The notes under the pieces were generated by a model. It was given only the letters and a program-made list of their open reading frames with translations. It was not told the DNA's origin and ran no database searches. The position numbers and the translations under genes were made by a program. Source: Flavobacterium nackdongense (GTDB lineage Bacteria; Bacteroidota; Bacteroidia; Flavobacteriales; Flavobacteriaceae). From it: DNA of 64,000 bases. The stretch lies in the NCBI RefSeq assembly GCF_004355225.1, contig NZ_CP037933.1, positions 3,906,001 through 3,970,000 on the forward strand, read 5' to 3'. This document shows, one piece after another, positions 44,203 through 54,000 of this stretch; the stretch's first letter is position 1; each line of letters begins with the position of its first letter.

Positions 44203-46482
44203 ATGCTAGTACAAGAATTTAGCCAAGTTACAAGAGGAAATAAAACAATAACAACTCAATCGGATTTAGTAGTAGTAGGAGGAGGGCTTGCCGGACTTTG
44301 TTGCGCCATTGCTGCAGCTCGTGATGGGATAACCGTAACCTTAGTTCAAGATAGACCAGTTTTGGGTGGAAATGCCTCTAGTGAAGTTCGTTTATGGACT
44401 TTAGGTGCAACATCGCATATGGGAAATAACAATCGTTGGTCTCGCGAAGGTGGAATCATTGATGAAATTTTGGTTGAAAATATGTACCGAAACAAAGAGG
44501 GAAATACCTTGATTTTTGATACTATTTTATTAGAAAAAGTCGTAAGCGAAAAAAATATTACCTTGTTGTTGAACACTTCTGTGTATGATGTTAAAAAATC
44601 TGATCCGAATACCATTAGTCAAGTAGTTGCTTTTTGTAGTCAGAACTCAACTACTTATGAACTAAATGCCGATTTATTTTGTGATGCTTCTGGCGACGGA
44701 ATTGTCGGTTTTCAGGCAGGTGCTGCCTTTAGAATGGGTGCCGAAACGGTGGAAGAATTTGGAGAACTTTTTGCTCCAGACATTGCTTATGGCGAATTAT
44801 TAGGACATACCATTTATTTTTATAGCAAAAATGTTGGCGCACCAGTAAAATACGTGGCTCCAGAATTTGCCTTGAAAGACATTACCAAAATACCACGTTA
44901 CAAAGTATTAAACGATAAAGATTTCGGTTGCAGATTGTGGTGGTTGGAATATGGCGGACGACGAGATACCATTCACGAATCGGAAGATATTAAATGGGAA
45001 TTATGGAAAGTGGTTTATGGCGTTTGGGATTATATCAAAAATTCAGGCGAATTTCCAGATGCCGAGAATTTAACTTTAGAATGGGTTGGGACAATTCCAG
45101 GAAAGAGAGAAAGTCGCCGTTTTGAAGGTCATTATATGATTAAACAACAAGATTTAGTACTACAATCGCAGTTTGACGATGCAGTTTCTTTTGGAGGTTG
45201 GGCAGTAGATTTGCACCCATCAGATGGAGTTTATGACAGCAAGCCGGGCTGTACACAATACCATTCAAAAGGCGTGTATCAAATTCCGATGAGTACAATG
45301 ATTAGTAAAAACATCAATAATTTATTTTTGGGCGGACGATTGATCAGTGCTACACACGTGGCTTTTGGTTCTACTCGAGTAATGGCTACAACTGCTTTGA
45401 GCGGACAAGCGGTGGGTTATGGAGCTGCACAATGTATCAAAAATAAAATTAAACCGGCTCAATTGTTGGAACAAAATCAAATTAAAGAATTACAACAAAC
45501 GCTGAGTTTAAACGGGCAGAGTATCCCTGGGATTGCTATTGATAAAGAAGCAAATTTGTTGAGCAGTGCGTCTATTTCTTCATCTTCTACTTTTAAATTA
45601 GATTATTTACAAGCCAACGGAAAATGGTTTAAATTAGAAATAGGTGTAGCGCAATTACTTCCATTAGAAGCACATACTAAATACGACTATACTTTTTCAT
45701 TCTCTGCCGAAAAAGAAACTACGATTCAAGTAGATTTAAGAACTTCAGAAAGATTAGGAAGCTACACTCCAGATGCTATTTTAGAAACTAAAACACTAGA
45801 ATTGCAGGCAGGCGAACAAGAAATCAGTTTTTCTTTTGATAGCGTTTTAACAGAAAAACAATACGCTTTTATCACCTTTTTGCCTAATGAATTAGTTTCC
45901 ATTCGTCAATCTGAACAAAGAGCTACCGGTTTAGTGTCTGTATTTAATGCCGTGAACAAAGCCGTAAATAACCTAGGAAAACAAACACCGCCAGACAATA
46001 TGGGTCTTGACTCTTTTGAATTTTGGATTCCACAACGAAGACCGAACGGACAGAATTTTGCATTGACAGTAAGTCCAGCTATTGAATTATACAGCACAGA
46101 AAATATAACGAATGGTTTCGTACGACCTTATTTAGGTACGAATGCTTGGGCAGCTTCCGTTTCTGATGCCAATCCGAAAATGACTTTTGAATGGAACGAA
46201 ACCAAAGAAATCAAAAACATCAAATTATTTTTTGACACCGATTATGACCACGCAATGGAATCTTCGTTAATGGGACATCCTGAAAGTGTAATGCCTTTTT
46301 GTACAAGAGGCTACAAAATATCTGATCAAAACGGAAATGTAGTTTATGAAACTAAAGCAAATCATCAAACAATTAACACAGTTGAACTAAGCGAAAGTAT
46401 CAAAACCAATACATTAGTCGTAGAATTTGAATCGTCAAATAGTGACATTCCAGTATCGGTATTTGAGATTTTTATTTCATAA
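44203..46482 (+). CDS. Cytoplasmic FAD-dependent oxidoreductase (PF12831-type) with C-terminal beta domains
   Basis: This 759-residue protein has no signal peptide. An N-terminal Rossmann fold has VVVGGGLAGLCCAIAAA (glycines 26, 28, 31) and GGNASSEVR, typical of the FAD_oxidored family found in polysaccharide loci. A second FAD-contact segment is GGRLISATHVAFGSTRVMAT near residue 390. From about 450 on there are beta-sandwich regions, the last resembling a discoidin-like domain (about 630-759). These enzymes are often annotated only as oxidoreductases, and their sugar substrates are mostly unknown. Its place between secreted GH128 enzymes and a GH2 in one direction implies action on an imported sugar or oligosaccharide. 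A redox step on a glycoside is possible but unproven. Confidence 0.8.
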   Translation: MLVQEFSQVTRGNKTITTQSDLVVVGGGLAGLCCAIAAARDGITVTLVQDRPVLGGNASSEVRLWTLGATSHMGNNNRWSREGGIIDEILVENMYRNKEGNTLIFDTILLEKVVSEKNITLLLNTSVYDVKKSDPNTISQVVAFCSQNSTTYELNADLFCDASGDGIVGFQAGAAFRMGAETVEEFGELFAPDIAYGELLGHTIYFYSKNVGAPVKYVAPEFALKDITKIPRYKVLNDKDFGCRLWWLEYGGRRDTIHESEDIKWELWKVVYGVWDYIKNSGEFPDAENLTLEWVGTIPGKRESRRFEGHYMIKQQDLVLQSQFDDAVSFGGWAVDLHPSDGVYDSKPGCTQYHSKGVYQIPMSTMISKNINNLFLGGRLISATHVAFGSTRVMATTALSGQAVGYGAAQCIKNKIKPAQLLEQNQIKELQQTLSLNGQSIPGIAIDKEANLLSSASISSSSTFKLDYLQANGKWFKLEIGVAQLLPLEAHTKYDYTFSFSAEKETTIQVDLRTSERLGSYTPDAILETKTLELQAGEQEISFSFDSVLTEKQYAFITFLPNELVSIRQSEQRATGLVSVFNAVNKAVNNLGKQTPPDNMGLDSFEFWIPQRRPNGQNFALTVSPAIELYSTENITNGFVRPYLGTNAWAASVSDANPKMTFEWNETKEIKNIKLFFDTDYDHAMESSLMGHPESVMPFCTRGYKISDQNGNVVYETKANHQTINTVELSESIKTNTLVVEFESSNSDIPVSVFEIFIS

Positions 46483-46535
46483 ATTAGGTTGTTATTATTT
46501 GAGTCAAACTGCTTTTTACGAATGTAATTGTCTCG

Positions 46536-46613
46536 TTTGTCATTCTGACGAAGGAAGAATCCAATCAAGATTATGCAACAAACTTGAGATTCTTACTTCG
46601 GCAGAATGACAAA
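46536..46613. repeat. Short inverted-repeat element
   Basis: TTTGTCATTCTGACGAAGG at 46536 onward faces its imperfect reverse complement ending at 46613 (CTTCGGCAGAATGACAAA). The 78-base unit lies in the 211-base gap before the GH2 gene. The ends have a few mismatches. I recall similar units from other Bacteroidota but cannot check this here. Confidence 0.6.
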
Positions 46614-46693
46614 TAAATAACTATTTAAGATTATCAAAGAATTTTAGAATCACCATAAATTAACGTTACTTTATTGTTTTTTAAATTTAAACT

Positions 46694-49237
46694 ATGCATC
46701 CAAAAAATATCCTCATTGCTATTTGCTGTTTTTTCAGCCTTGCTTTATTCGCTCAAGAATCTAAAAACATTTCTTTAGACGGCGATTGGTCTTTTAAAAT
46801 AGATCCCGAATTTCAAGGCGAAAGTTTAGGCTTCGAGAAGCAAAATTTTGATGCCTCGCATTGGGAGAAAATGGAAGTGCCAGGCAATTGGAATTTACAC
46901 AATTTATATTCTGAATATTCTGGAGATGCTTGGTACACAAGAACATTTAAAGTAGAGGAATCTCAAAAAAATCAATTGGTTCGATTGGTATTTGAATCTG
47001 TTTTTAATGATTGCAAAGTTTGGATAAACGGAAAATTTATTGGCGAAAATCATTTGGGATTTATGCCTTTTCAGTTTGATGTTTCAAAGCATATTATGTA
47101 TAACCAAGAAAATAGAATTACAGTATTGGTAAATAATATGTTCAAAAAAGGAGCAATGTGGAGTTGGGGTGGCATTCGCCGTCCAGTTTCTTTAGAAATT
47201 ACAGCGCCAGTTAGAATAGATTACCAACACATTACCGCAGTACCCGATTTGAAAAAAGGCACTGCCGAAGTAAAAGTAAAAATAGTAGCTTCGAATACAA
47301 CAGCAGCAGAAAAATCTATTTCTTACACCATTTTCCTGAAAAAAGACGGTAAAACTGTTGCTCAAAAAATAATAAATGCGACAATACCAGCCAATACCAT
47401 CGATTACGAATCGTCAACTGCATTTGCGTTACCGAAGTCGAAAGTAACTTTATGGCATTATGATTTTCCGGTACTTTATGAATCTTATGTAACAATAAAT
47501 GAAGGAAATAAAACGACTCAAACCATCTCTAATAAATTTGGAATCCGAAAAGTAGAAATTGTTGGCACTCAATTTTTACTAAATGGCGAAAGTGTCCGCG
47601 CTGTAGGATTTAACGTTTTGGCCGAAGATAGAATCACAGGTACAACTCTTCCTTTAGAAAAAATCAAAGCCGATGTCGATAGGATGAAAAATATGGGCGT
47701 TGTCTTGACTCGTTTGGCTCACGTAACACTTCCGGAAGCCTATTTAGATTACTTGGACGAAAAAGGGATTATGATTTTTTCGGAAGTAGGACTTTGGGGC
47801 AAAGACCGTTGGGTAGATCCTGATCATCCAATGCCAAAAGAATGGTTGCAAAGAATTATAAAAAAAGAATACAATCACCCATCCATTATTGGTTGGAGTA
47901 TTGGAAACGAAATTGGAAGCGACAAGAACAATCCTCGAAATAAAGAATATATCAAAGGAGCTATTGAAATGGCAAAAACATTAGATCCGAATCGTTTCGC
48001 TGTCTATGCATCTAATACTGCACAAAGTCAAAAAGACGATGCGGCAATTCACGGAGATTTGATTTTATTGAATTTATACGGCGGATTTTCAGGCGTTGAT
48101 AAATCGTGGGGATTTCATAAAAAACCGATTTTTGTTTCCGAATTTGGTAACAATCTAAATTCAGATGATCCGAATTTAGGCGTTTTCAACATCAAAAAAA
48201 TGATGGATGATATGCGAAACAAAGAATATGTTTTGGGATTATCACTCTGGACATTAAATGATTATAGAAGTAAGTACAATGCTGAGCCTCCAACGGCCGC
48301 ATCTTGGACAACGCCACCTTCTCAAAACAGAACTTGGGGAATTATAACGACAATGAATCGCCCGAAACGTATTTACGAAACTACTCAAAAGGAATATGCT
48401 CCAATAAAAGAATTGTCACTATCCGAAGTAAATATAGAAAAAGGAACGGCAAAAATCAATATTACTCCTCGAACCAAATTAGATATTCCAGCCAATATCT
48501 TGAAAAGTTTCAAAGTAAAATGGAGCATTTTGGATAAAGCATTCAAAGTAAATAAAGTTGGTGAAAAAATACTTCCTACCATTAATCCCGGAGACAAATC
48601 ATTTTCGATAGCATTAAAAACAGATTTATCTCAAGCCAATGGTTTACAAGTAGAATTTATTGATCCTCAAGGCTATGTCGTTCTAACTGAAATTAAATAT
48701 TTTGCAAAACCGAGCAAACCAGTAATTAAGCACATTAATCAGGCTATTGACGGAATTCGTTTTGTTTTTGACAAAATTGCCGGTGCCGACGAATATGCTG
48801 TTCAGTATAAATACAAAGATTCTACTTTTACTACCAAGAAAACCATCAATGATTTTGTCGAAATTGATGACAAGAAAATCAAACAAGGTCAAAATTTAAC
48901 TTGTTCTCTTATTGCGTACAATAATGCTGGACAAAGTGAAGCCTCTGATGCTGTTGTAACATCGATGAATGAAAACGATTTACCTCCCGCAGTTTGGGAT
49001 GCGATACGAAATAAAACCAATATTTTCATAGGTTTTGAGGTGTTACCCAAAGACGATATGTATGAAATAGAATATGGTTTTAACACAAAAGAGTACACTC
49101 GAAAGTTAGCTTTCAAAAATCAAGGCGTTGTACGACTTTCTAAAGTACCCGAGGGTAAACCTGTATATTTCAGAATCCGTACCAAGAAACAAACTGGTTT
49201 TACAAGCGATTGGTCGCACGAAATCAAGGTGGATTAG
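46694..49237 (+). CDS. GH2 family glycoside hydrolase
   Basis: This 847-residue secreted protein has a signal peptide (to about 20, ALFAQ). A sugar-binding jelly-roll domain (about 25-170, LDGDWSFKID) and an immunoglobulin-like domain (about 180-285) precede the catalytic barrel (about 290-570), with acid/base E406 in SIGNEIG and nucleophile E483 in FVSEFGN. Two fibronectin-like C-terminal domains reach residue 847. GH2 includes beta-galactosidases, beta-glucuronidases and beta-mannosidases. Sequence alone does not decide, but two sugar-acid transporters and the glucuronate operon nearby make beta-glucuronidase worth testing. No T9SS tail, so probably periplasmic. It is in an operon with the esterase and transporter that follow. 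Confidence 0.9.
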   Translation: MHPKNILIAICCFFSLALFAQESKNISLDGDWSFKIDPEFQGESLGFEKQNFDASHWEKMEVPGNWNLHNLYSEYSGDAWYTRTFKVEESQKNQLVRLVFESVFNDCKVWINGKFIGENHLGFMPFQFDVSKHIMYNQENRITVLVNNMFKKGAMWSWGGIRRPVSLEITAPVRIDYQHITAVPDLKKGTAEVKVKIVASNTTAAEKSISYTIFLKKDGKTVAQKIINATIPANTIDYESSTAFALPKSKVTLWHYDFPVLYESYVTINEGNKTTQTISNKFGIRKVEIVGTQFLLNGESVRAVGFNVLAEDRITGTTLPLEKIKADVDRMKNMGVVLTRLAHVTLPEAYLDYLDEKGIMIFSEVGLWGKDRWVDPDHPMPKEWLQRIIKKEYNHPSIIGWSIGNEIGSDKNNPRNKEYIKGAIEMAKTLDPNRFAVYASNTAQSQKDDAAIHGDLILLNLYGGFSGVDKSWGFHKKPIFVSEFGNNLNSDDPNLGVFNIKKMMDDMRNKEYVLGLSLWTLNDYRSKYNAEPPTAASWTTPPSQNRTWGIITTMNRPKRIYETTQKEYAPIKELSLSEVNIEKGTAKINITPRTKLDIPANILKSFKVKWSILDKAFKVNKVGEKILPTINPGDKSFSIALKTDLSQANGLQVEFIDPQGYVVLTEIKYFAKPSKPVIKHINQAIDGIRFVFDKIAGADEYAVQYKYKDSTFTTKKTINDFVEIDDKKIKQGQNLTCSLIAYNNAGQSEASDAVVTSMNENDLPPAVWDAIRNKTNIFIGFEVLPKDDMYEIEYGFNTKEYTRKLAFKNQGVVRLSKVPEGKPVYFRIRTKKQTGFTSDWSHEIKVD

Positions 49238-49270
49238 TAAAACATATGTAAGAGTTACAAAAATATAAAA

Positions 49271-50728
49271 ATGAAAAAAATCACCTTACTATTATTAGTC
49301 GCTGCATTGAATTGTGCGCTACTTCAATCTGTTTATGCGGAGGTTAAACTACCCGCTATTGTTTCATCCAATATGGTTTTACAGCGCAATACAACCGTAA
49401 AATTGTGGGGCTGGGCCGATGCCAATGAGAAGATTACGATCAAAACCTCCTGGTTAAAAAAATCAATTTCAATTCAAGCTGATGGGGAAGGAAACTGGAA
49501 ATGTATAGCGCAAACCACAAATAGCAAAGAACCTCAGAGCATAACCATTAAAAGTAAAGAATCTAATATTAAGTTAGAAAATATATTGTTCGGAGAAGTA
49601 TGGCTGTGTTCCGGTCAGTCTAATATGGAAATGCCAATGAAAGGTTATGCTGGCCAACCCATTTTTGGATCTGCCGAAGCGGTCGCAAAAGCGAATAATC
49701 CAAATTTACGTCTCTTCTCCGTAACACGTGTTAGTGGTTCCAAAACTCCGTTAAAAGATGCTATTAAGTATTCGCCTTGGCAACAAGCTACCCCCGAATC
49801 AGTTTTAAAATTTAGTGCAGTAGGTTATTTATACGGAAAACAATTGCAGGAAATCTTAGATGTTCCAGTAGGTCTTATATTAAGTTCCTGGGGCGGAAGT
49901 AGCGTGCAAGCCTGGATGAGTAACGAAGCATTGAGCAAATTTCAGACGATTGATTTAACTAACAGGGATATTGCAGTAAAACCCAACGCGATTCCAACTG
50001 CCCTGTTTAATTCGATGCTCAATCCAATAATTCCATACACTATCAAAGGTGCTATTTGGTATCAAGGAGAATCAAACGTTGATCAGCCAGCCAAGTACAA
50101 AGAATTGTTCCCGGCTATGGTCGAGGATTGGAGAAAACGATGGGATATCGGTAATTTCCCTTTTTATTATGTGCAAATTGCCCCTTATCTTTACGGAGGA
50201 AATGACTTAACTGCTGCAAATAAAAATTCTGCTTTTTTCCGAGAAGTTCAGTTGCAATGCTTGGACATTATTCCAAATTCAGGTATCGCTATAACAATGG
50301 ACTTAGGCGCGGAAAGTCCAATTCATCCGCCAAGAAAGAAAGAAGTTGCCGATCGATTATTGTACAACGCATTGAATCAGACGTATGGTCTTAAATCAAT
50401 AAATTTTGCCGGACCAGTTTTTGATTCTATGACAGAGAAGGAGGGAGGGCTGTTGCTAAAATTTAAAAATGAGGAAATTGGTATTTATGCCCACAATGGT
50501 CTTGAAGGATTCGAAATTGCAGGAAGCGATAAAGTATTTTATCCCGCGAATGCTAAAATTATTGACCGAAAAGCTGTCTTGGTCATTAGTGACAAAGTTC
50601 CCAATCCTGTTGCTGTGAGATACGATTGGAACAATTGGGTAAAAGGAACATTGTTAAACACCAATCTTTTGCCAGCATCTTCTTTTAGAACAGACGATTG
50701 GCCTGATGCGACGAAAGCCAAAAAATAA
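49271..50728 (+). CDS. SASA/CE20-like carbohydrate esterase, short form
   Basis: This 485-residue protein has a signal peptide ending SVYAE. An N-terminal beta domain (SSNMVLQRN, WGWADANE) leads to LCSGQSNMEM with nucleophile Ser117. IWYQGESN follows, and the catalytic His352 is in PIHPPR. It lacks the inserted jelly-roll of the esterase at 25884 and the binding module of the one at 36660, so it is the minimal form. No T9SS tail is seen; it is likely periplasmic and acts on short oligosaccharides. It lies 33 bases after the GH2 gene and 43 bases before the transporter. Confidence 0.87.
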   Translation: MKKITLLLLVAALNCALLQSVYAEVKLPAIVSSNMVLQRNTTVKLWGWADANEKITIKTSWLKKSISIQADGEGNWKCIAQTTNSKEPQSITIKSKESNIKLENILFGEVWLCSGQSNMEMPMKGYAGQPIFGSAEAVAKANNPNLRLFSVTRVSGSKTPLKDAIKYSPWQQATPESVLKFSAVGYLYGKQLQEILDVPVGLILSSWGGSSVQAWMSNEALSKFQTIDLTNRDIAVKPNAIPTALFNSMLNPIIPYTIKGAIWYQGESNVDQPAKYKELFPAMVEDWRKRWDIGNFPFYYVQIAPYLYGGNDLTAANKNSAFFREVQLQCLDIIPNSGIAITMDLGAESPIHPPRKKEVADRLLYNALNQTYGLKSINFAGPVFDSMTEKEGGLLLKFKNEEIGIYAHNGLEGFEIAGSDKVFYPANAKIIDRKAVLVISDKVPNPVAVRYDWNNWVKGTLLNTNLLPASSFRTDDWPDATKAKK

Positions 50729-50771
50729 TACTATCAAAAAATCAAATATTTAACTGCTTAAAAACTTACTT

Positions 50772-52157
50772 ATGAAAATTAAAGGGATGCGCTGGTGGAT
50801 TATTGTACTATTATTTGTTGCCGCCGTTTTGAATTACATCGATCGGCAAACCTTGTCTGCACTTGCCCCCACGATACAAGCAGATTTAGAAATGGATGAT
50901 CAGGCTTATGCGAACGTAATTAATATATTTTTAATAGCGTACACAATAGCGTATCTTATTTCAGGTCGCGTGGCCGATAAGATAGGCACACGAGCCAGTT
51001 TGTTCATTTTCGTAGCTTGGTGGTCTGTTTTCAATATGCTCACGGCTGCTGCCCGCGGTGTGACATCATTAAGTTTTTATCGATTCGGACTAGGATTGGG
51101 TGAAGCAGGCATTTGGCCTGCAGCTTCAAAAGCGGTATCAGAATGGTTTCCTGCCAAGGAGCGCGCTTTGGCCATTGGTTTATATACGATGGGTGCAACA
51201 ATCGGGGCTACTGTAGCTCCTTATATCGTAATTCCACTGGCGACCTACAATTATTCTTTAGTAGCACCGGCAATTGCTCACGCATTGGGTCAAGGCACGG
51301 GTTGGCGTGTAGCATTCATATTAACGGGTGTGGCTGGTTTGCTTTGGCTGATACCTTGGTTGTTGATTTACAGACGTCCAGAAAAAAGTAAATTGATTAC
51401 GTCTGCTGAATTGACTATGTTACAAACCGATTCAGTTGCCGAGCAAGGCAAAAGTACAGAGAATGTTGATCCTTGGTCGTGGAAACAGGTGCTTTCTTTT
51501 AGAGGGACTTGGTTACTGTTAATCGCACGTTTAATTACCGATCCAGTGTGGTATTTCTACCAGTTTTGGTTTCCTAAATATCTAAGTGCCGATAGAGACC
51601 TCAGTCAGGATCAATTAAAAATAACTTGGATTGTTTATGCCGCTGCTGGTATTGGCAGTTTACTGGGTGGAATCATCTCAGGTAAAATTGTAAAAAAAGG
51701 CGTTCTACCCGTCGCTAGTAGAATGTGGGTGATGTTGGGATGTGCTATTCTAATGCCTTTGTCTCCATTTATCGCCTCTGCCACAGGATTAAACGCTTCG
51801 CTAACATTAACAGTGTTTACAGTAATTGCTGCCTTGGCTTGGTTGATTAATATTAGTTCTTTAATCGTAGATATTGTACCTAAACATTCTTTAGGAACAG
51901 TATTTAGCGTCGTTGCCGCAGGAAGTACCTTAGGGGGAATTGTGATGAATATGATTGTCGCAGCTATGGTAACGGGGCCTTCTGATAAACCCGCTGGCTT
52001 TTTAGATTCCGCTTTTCACGTTGTATTAGATCCCATATTGAATGCGGTACAAGGACAAGGATATGCAATGTGGTTTTTGATTATGGCATTCTTGCATCCT
52101 TTAGCTTGGTTGTTATTGAAGTTTGGCGGTATCTACCGATATTCAACGGCTAAATAA
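50772..52157 (+). CDS. MFS transporter, anion:cation symporter family (sugar-acid type)
   Basis: This 461-residue protein has about twelve membrane segments. Its first segment ends in NYIDRQTLSALAPTIQ, the same motif as the hexuronate transporter at 8990, and GRVADKIGTR is the usual MFS loop. It therefore belongs to the branch that carries hexuronates and related acids. As last gene of the GH2-esterase operon it probably takes up an acidic monosaccharide freed in the periplasm, which links this block to the glucuronate operon 40 kb away. The exact substrate cannot be read from sequence. Confidence 0.85.
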   Translation: MKIKGMRWWIIVLLFVAAVLNYIDRQTLSALAPTIQADLEMDDQAYANVINIFLIAYTIAYLISGRVADKIGTRASLFIFVAWWSVFNMLTAAARGVTSLSFYRFGLGLGEAGIWPAASKAVSEWFPAKERALAIGLYTMGATIGATVAPYIVIPLATYNYSLVAPAIAHALGQGTGWRVAFILTGVAGLLWLIPWLLIYRRPEKSKLITSAELTMLQTDSVAEQGKSTENVDPWSWKQVLSFRGTWLLLIARLITDPVWYFYQFWFPKYLSADRDLSQDQLKITWIVYAAAGIGSLLGGIISGKIVKKGVLPVASRMWVMLGCAILMPLSPFIASATGLNASLTLTVFTVIAALAWLINISSLIVDIVPKHSLGTVFSVVAAGSTLGGIVMNMIVAAMVTGPSDKPAGFLDSAFHVVLDPILNAVQGQGYAMWFLIMAFLHPLAWLLLKFGGIYRYSTAK

Positions 52158-52206
52158 ATGCTTTGAATTCTGTTCTCATCATTTTCAACACAAATTATCA
52201 CAAATT

Positions 52207-52250
52207 AAAAAAGCCTAAAATTTGATTAATGCAAATTTTAGGCTTTTTTT
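52207..52250. terminator. Strong rho-independent terminator, probably two-way
   Basis: AAAAAAGCCTAAAATTTG pairs with CAAATTTTAGGCTTTTTT around a 7-base loop. Runs of A and T on either side would let it work on both strands. It lies 50 bases after the transporter stop. Confidence 0.9.
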
Positions 52251-52428
52251 GAAATTAAAATAGCGCTCTTTTCGTACTAATTGGTGCAATATTGGTTAAG
52301 AAAAATAGTATTTTGTCCGAGGGGCTGTTTTACATTAATGATATTATAGCTTCCGTTCAAAAACTAAAAAACAATAAAAGCACTTTGTGATCAACTATAA
52401 TACTCAATGATGTAGCACCGCATACGGG

Positions 52429-52548
52429 AAAAAATTGCTGGCGCGAGTCACGCAGTTTACGTGTTTGTTTTCCCGAACTGGTTATTTTCCGGAGGAAGGA
52501 AGAATAGTTTTTGCAAAGCTATTTCAAAAACCGTGACAGCAATTTTTT
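52429..52548. repeat. Inverted-repeat pair in the convergent gap
   Basis: AAAAAATTGCTG at 52429-52440 has its exact reverse complement at 52537-52548. The 96 bases between carry no reading frame of note. Only one copy is seen in the window. Confidence 0.45.
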
Positions 52549-52787
52549 TAGGAGCGTGGGGCAGGAGTGGTAATCGAAGTGCAAAACGTCTTTGTTCAAA
52601 AGGGAAGCGTTTTGCCTATAAAGTATGTTTATAAAAGAATGTTTTACTCTGCTTATTTATATAATTCCTTTAACAATTTCAAAAAAGGATAATCTTGATT
52701 TTTTATTATTTTCAAAAATACAGAATATAAATATTAAATCGAACCACTTGATTGTTTTTCAATAAAATTAATTAGCCAATTTTACTT

Positions 52788-53435
52788 CTATTTTTCAATT
52801 TGCAAAGTTTTAATATCATCAATCAATTGTTGCATTTCTAGAGTCAAAGTTCCATTGTAAATACCACGAATTCGTTTAGTTTTGTCTACCAAGATAAAGT
52901 GTTCGGTATGCAAAAACTCAGTGCTATCTTTACTGAATCCTATATCCTCTTCTGCAAAATACGATTGTCGAGCTAATTGATAAATAGCGCCTTTTGTTCC
53001 CGTTAGAAAGTGCCAATTTGGATTTTTAATTTCGTTGTCTTGTTTGTATTTTTTCAACTTAGTAGGACTGTCTATCCAAGGTGTAACCGAATAAGATAAG
53101 AAAACAAGGTTTTTTGAATCAATAAGGCTATCATTTACAATTTTCAAATTTCTTGTCATAGTAGGGCAAATACTGCCGCACGAAGTGAATATAAAATTGG
53201 CAATATGTATTTTACCTTCAATATTTTTTTGATTAATTAAAATACTGTCTTGATTTAAAAATGAAAAATCGCCAATGGTATGTGGTATTTGCTTTTTTAA
53301 ATCTACATTTTCTTTTTTGAAAATAGGTGTAAATGTGGGTTCGTTATAGTACGGTAATTTGATTGCATCATTTTTTTTCTGATTACAACTTAAAAACAAA
53401 ACACTACTTAACAATAAAAATACTATCCGATACAT
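52788..53435 (-). CDS. SCO1/SenC-family copper-binding lipoprotein
   Basis: This 215-residue protein has a lipoprotein signal (lipobox ending at Cys17, VLFLSC) and a thioredoxin-like fold with the SCO motif CGSIC (Cys86 and Cys90) and a distal His179 in LHTEHF. These three residues bind copper in SCO proteins, which help assemble cytochrome oxidase or serve in redox sensing. It is the last gene of a three-gene minus-strand operon, overlapping the MORN-repeat gene upstream by 32 bases. It has no evident link to polysaccharide use. Confidence 0.87.
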   Translation of the reverse strand: MYRIVFLLLSSVLFLSCNQKKNDAIKLPYYNEPTFTPIFKKENVDLKKQIPHTIGDFSFLNQDSILINQKNIEGKIHIANFIFTSCGSICPTMTRNLKIVNDSLIDSKNLVFLSYSVTPWIDSPTKLKKYKQDNEIKNPNWHFLTGTKGAIYQLARQSYFAEEDIGFSKDSTEFLHTEHFILVDKTKRIRGIYNGTLTLEMQQLIDDIKTLQIEK

Positions 53436-54000
53436 TTCTACAATTTTTAGTTCCTAAAAGTCCATATCTTCTGCCGTTAATTATGACATAATTGGCTCTA
53501 ATTTTTCCGTTATCATACCAAAGTTTTTGGCTTCCTTCTTCTTGACCATTTTTATAATTAGCGAGGTGAATTAATTTTCCATTAACATTCCATTCTTTCA
53601 TTTCGCCTTCGTAAATATCATTAATGGCTTTAAATTCAAATTTTTTATTTCCATTTTCCCAAAATGCAATTTGCGTTCCATTCTTCTTGCCATCTAAATA
53701 ATATCGTTCTTCCATTATTTTTCGATCTGCATACCATTTTTTTGATACACCAGTTTCTAAGCCATTATAATAGCCTTTTATGCTTATAGTATCTTTGTTG
53801 TTTGACTGCAATTCATACAGAAAGCCTGAATATTTTTTATTATTTACAAAAACAGTATCGTTTTTTATTTGAATGGTTGGAGAAGGCAGTAAAATATAGG
53901 TTTTGGGAACTAGGTGATTAAAAAAAACAACTTCTTCTGATTTTTTTTGCGAGCAAGAACAAATCGAAAGAAGCGTTATGATTACGGGTAAGATTTTCAT
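53404..54000 (-). CDS. MORN/YwqK-type repeat lipoprotein
   Basis: This 198-residue protein has a lipoprotein-type signal (ICSCS, Cys14 or Cys16) and at least four repeats of the MORN-like pattern (GYYNGLETGVSKKWY, YYLDGKKNGTQIAFW, YKNGQEEGSQKLWY and similar), as in the YwqK family. Such repeats form a beta-sheet ribbon; their role in bacteria is mostly unknown. The gene starts in a one-base overlap (TAATG) with the end of the YHYH gene and overlaps the SCO1 gene by 32 bases, so the three are tightly coupled. The protein may be a partner in the same envelope process. Confidence 0.8.
   Translation of the reverse strand: MKILPVIITLLSICSCSQKKSEEVVFFNHLVPKTYILLPSPTIQIKNDTVFVNNKKYSGFLYELQSNNKDTISIKGYYNGLETGVSKKWYADRKIMEERYYLDGKKNGTQIAFWENGNKKFEFKAINDIYEGEMKEWNVNGKLIHLANYKNGQEEGSQKLWYDNGKIRANYVIINGRRYGLLGTKNCRNVSDSIFIVK

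Larger units (their letters stand above)
52158..52787. other. Gap between convergent polysaccharide and SCO1 operons
   Basis: No gene. A strong terminator (52207-52250) is followed by about 500 bases with an inverted pair (52429-52440 and 52537-52548) and a smaller GCAAAACG/CGTTTTGC pair near 52582-52616. The stretch is a little more GC-rich than its surroundings and may be a worn mobile unit. Confidence 0.6.
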
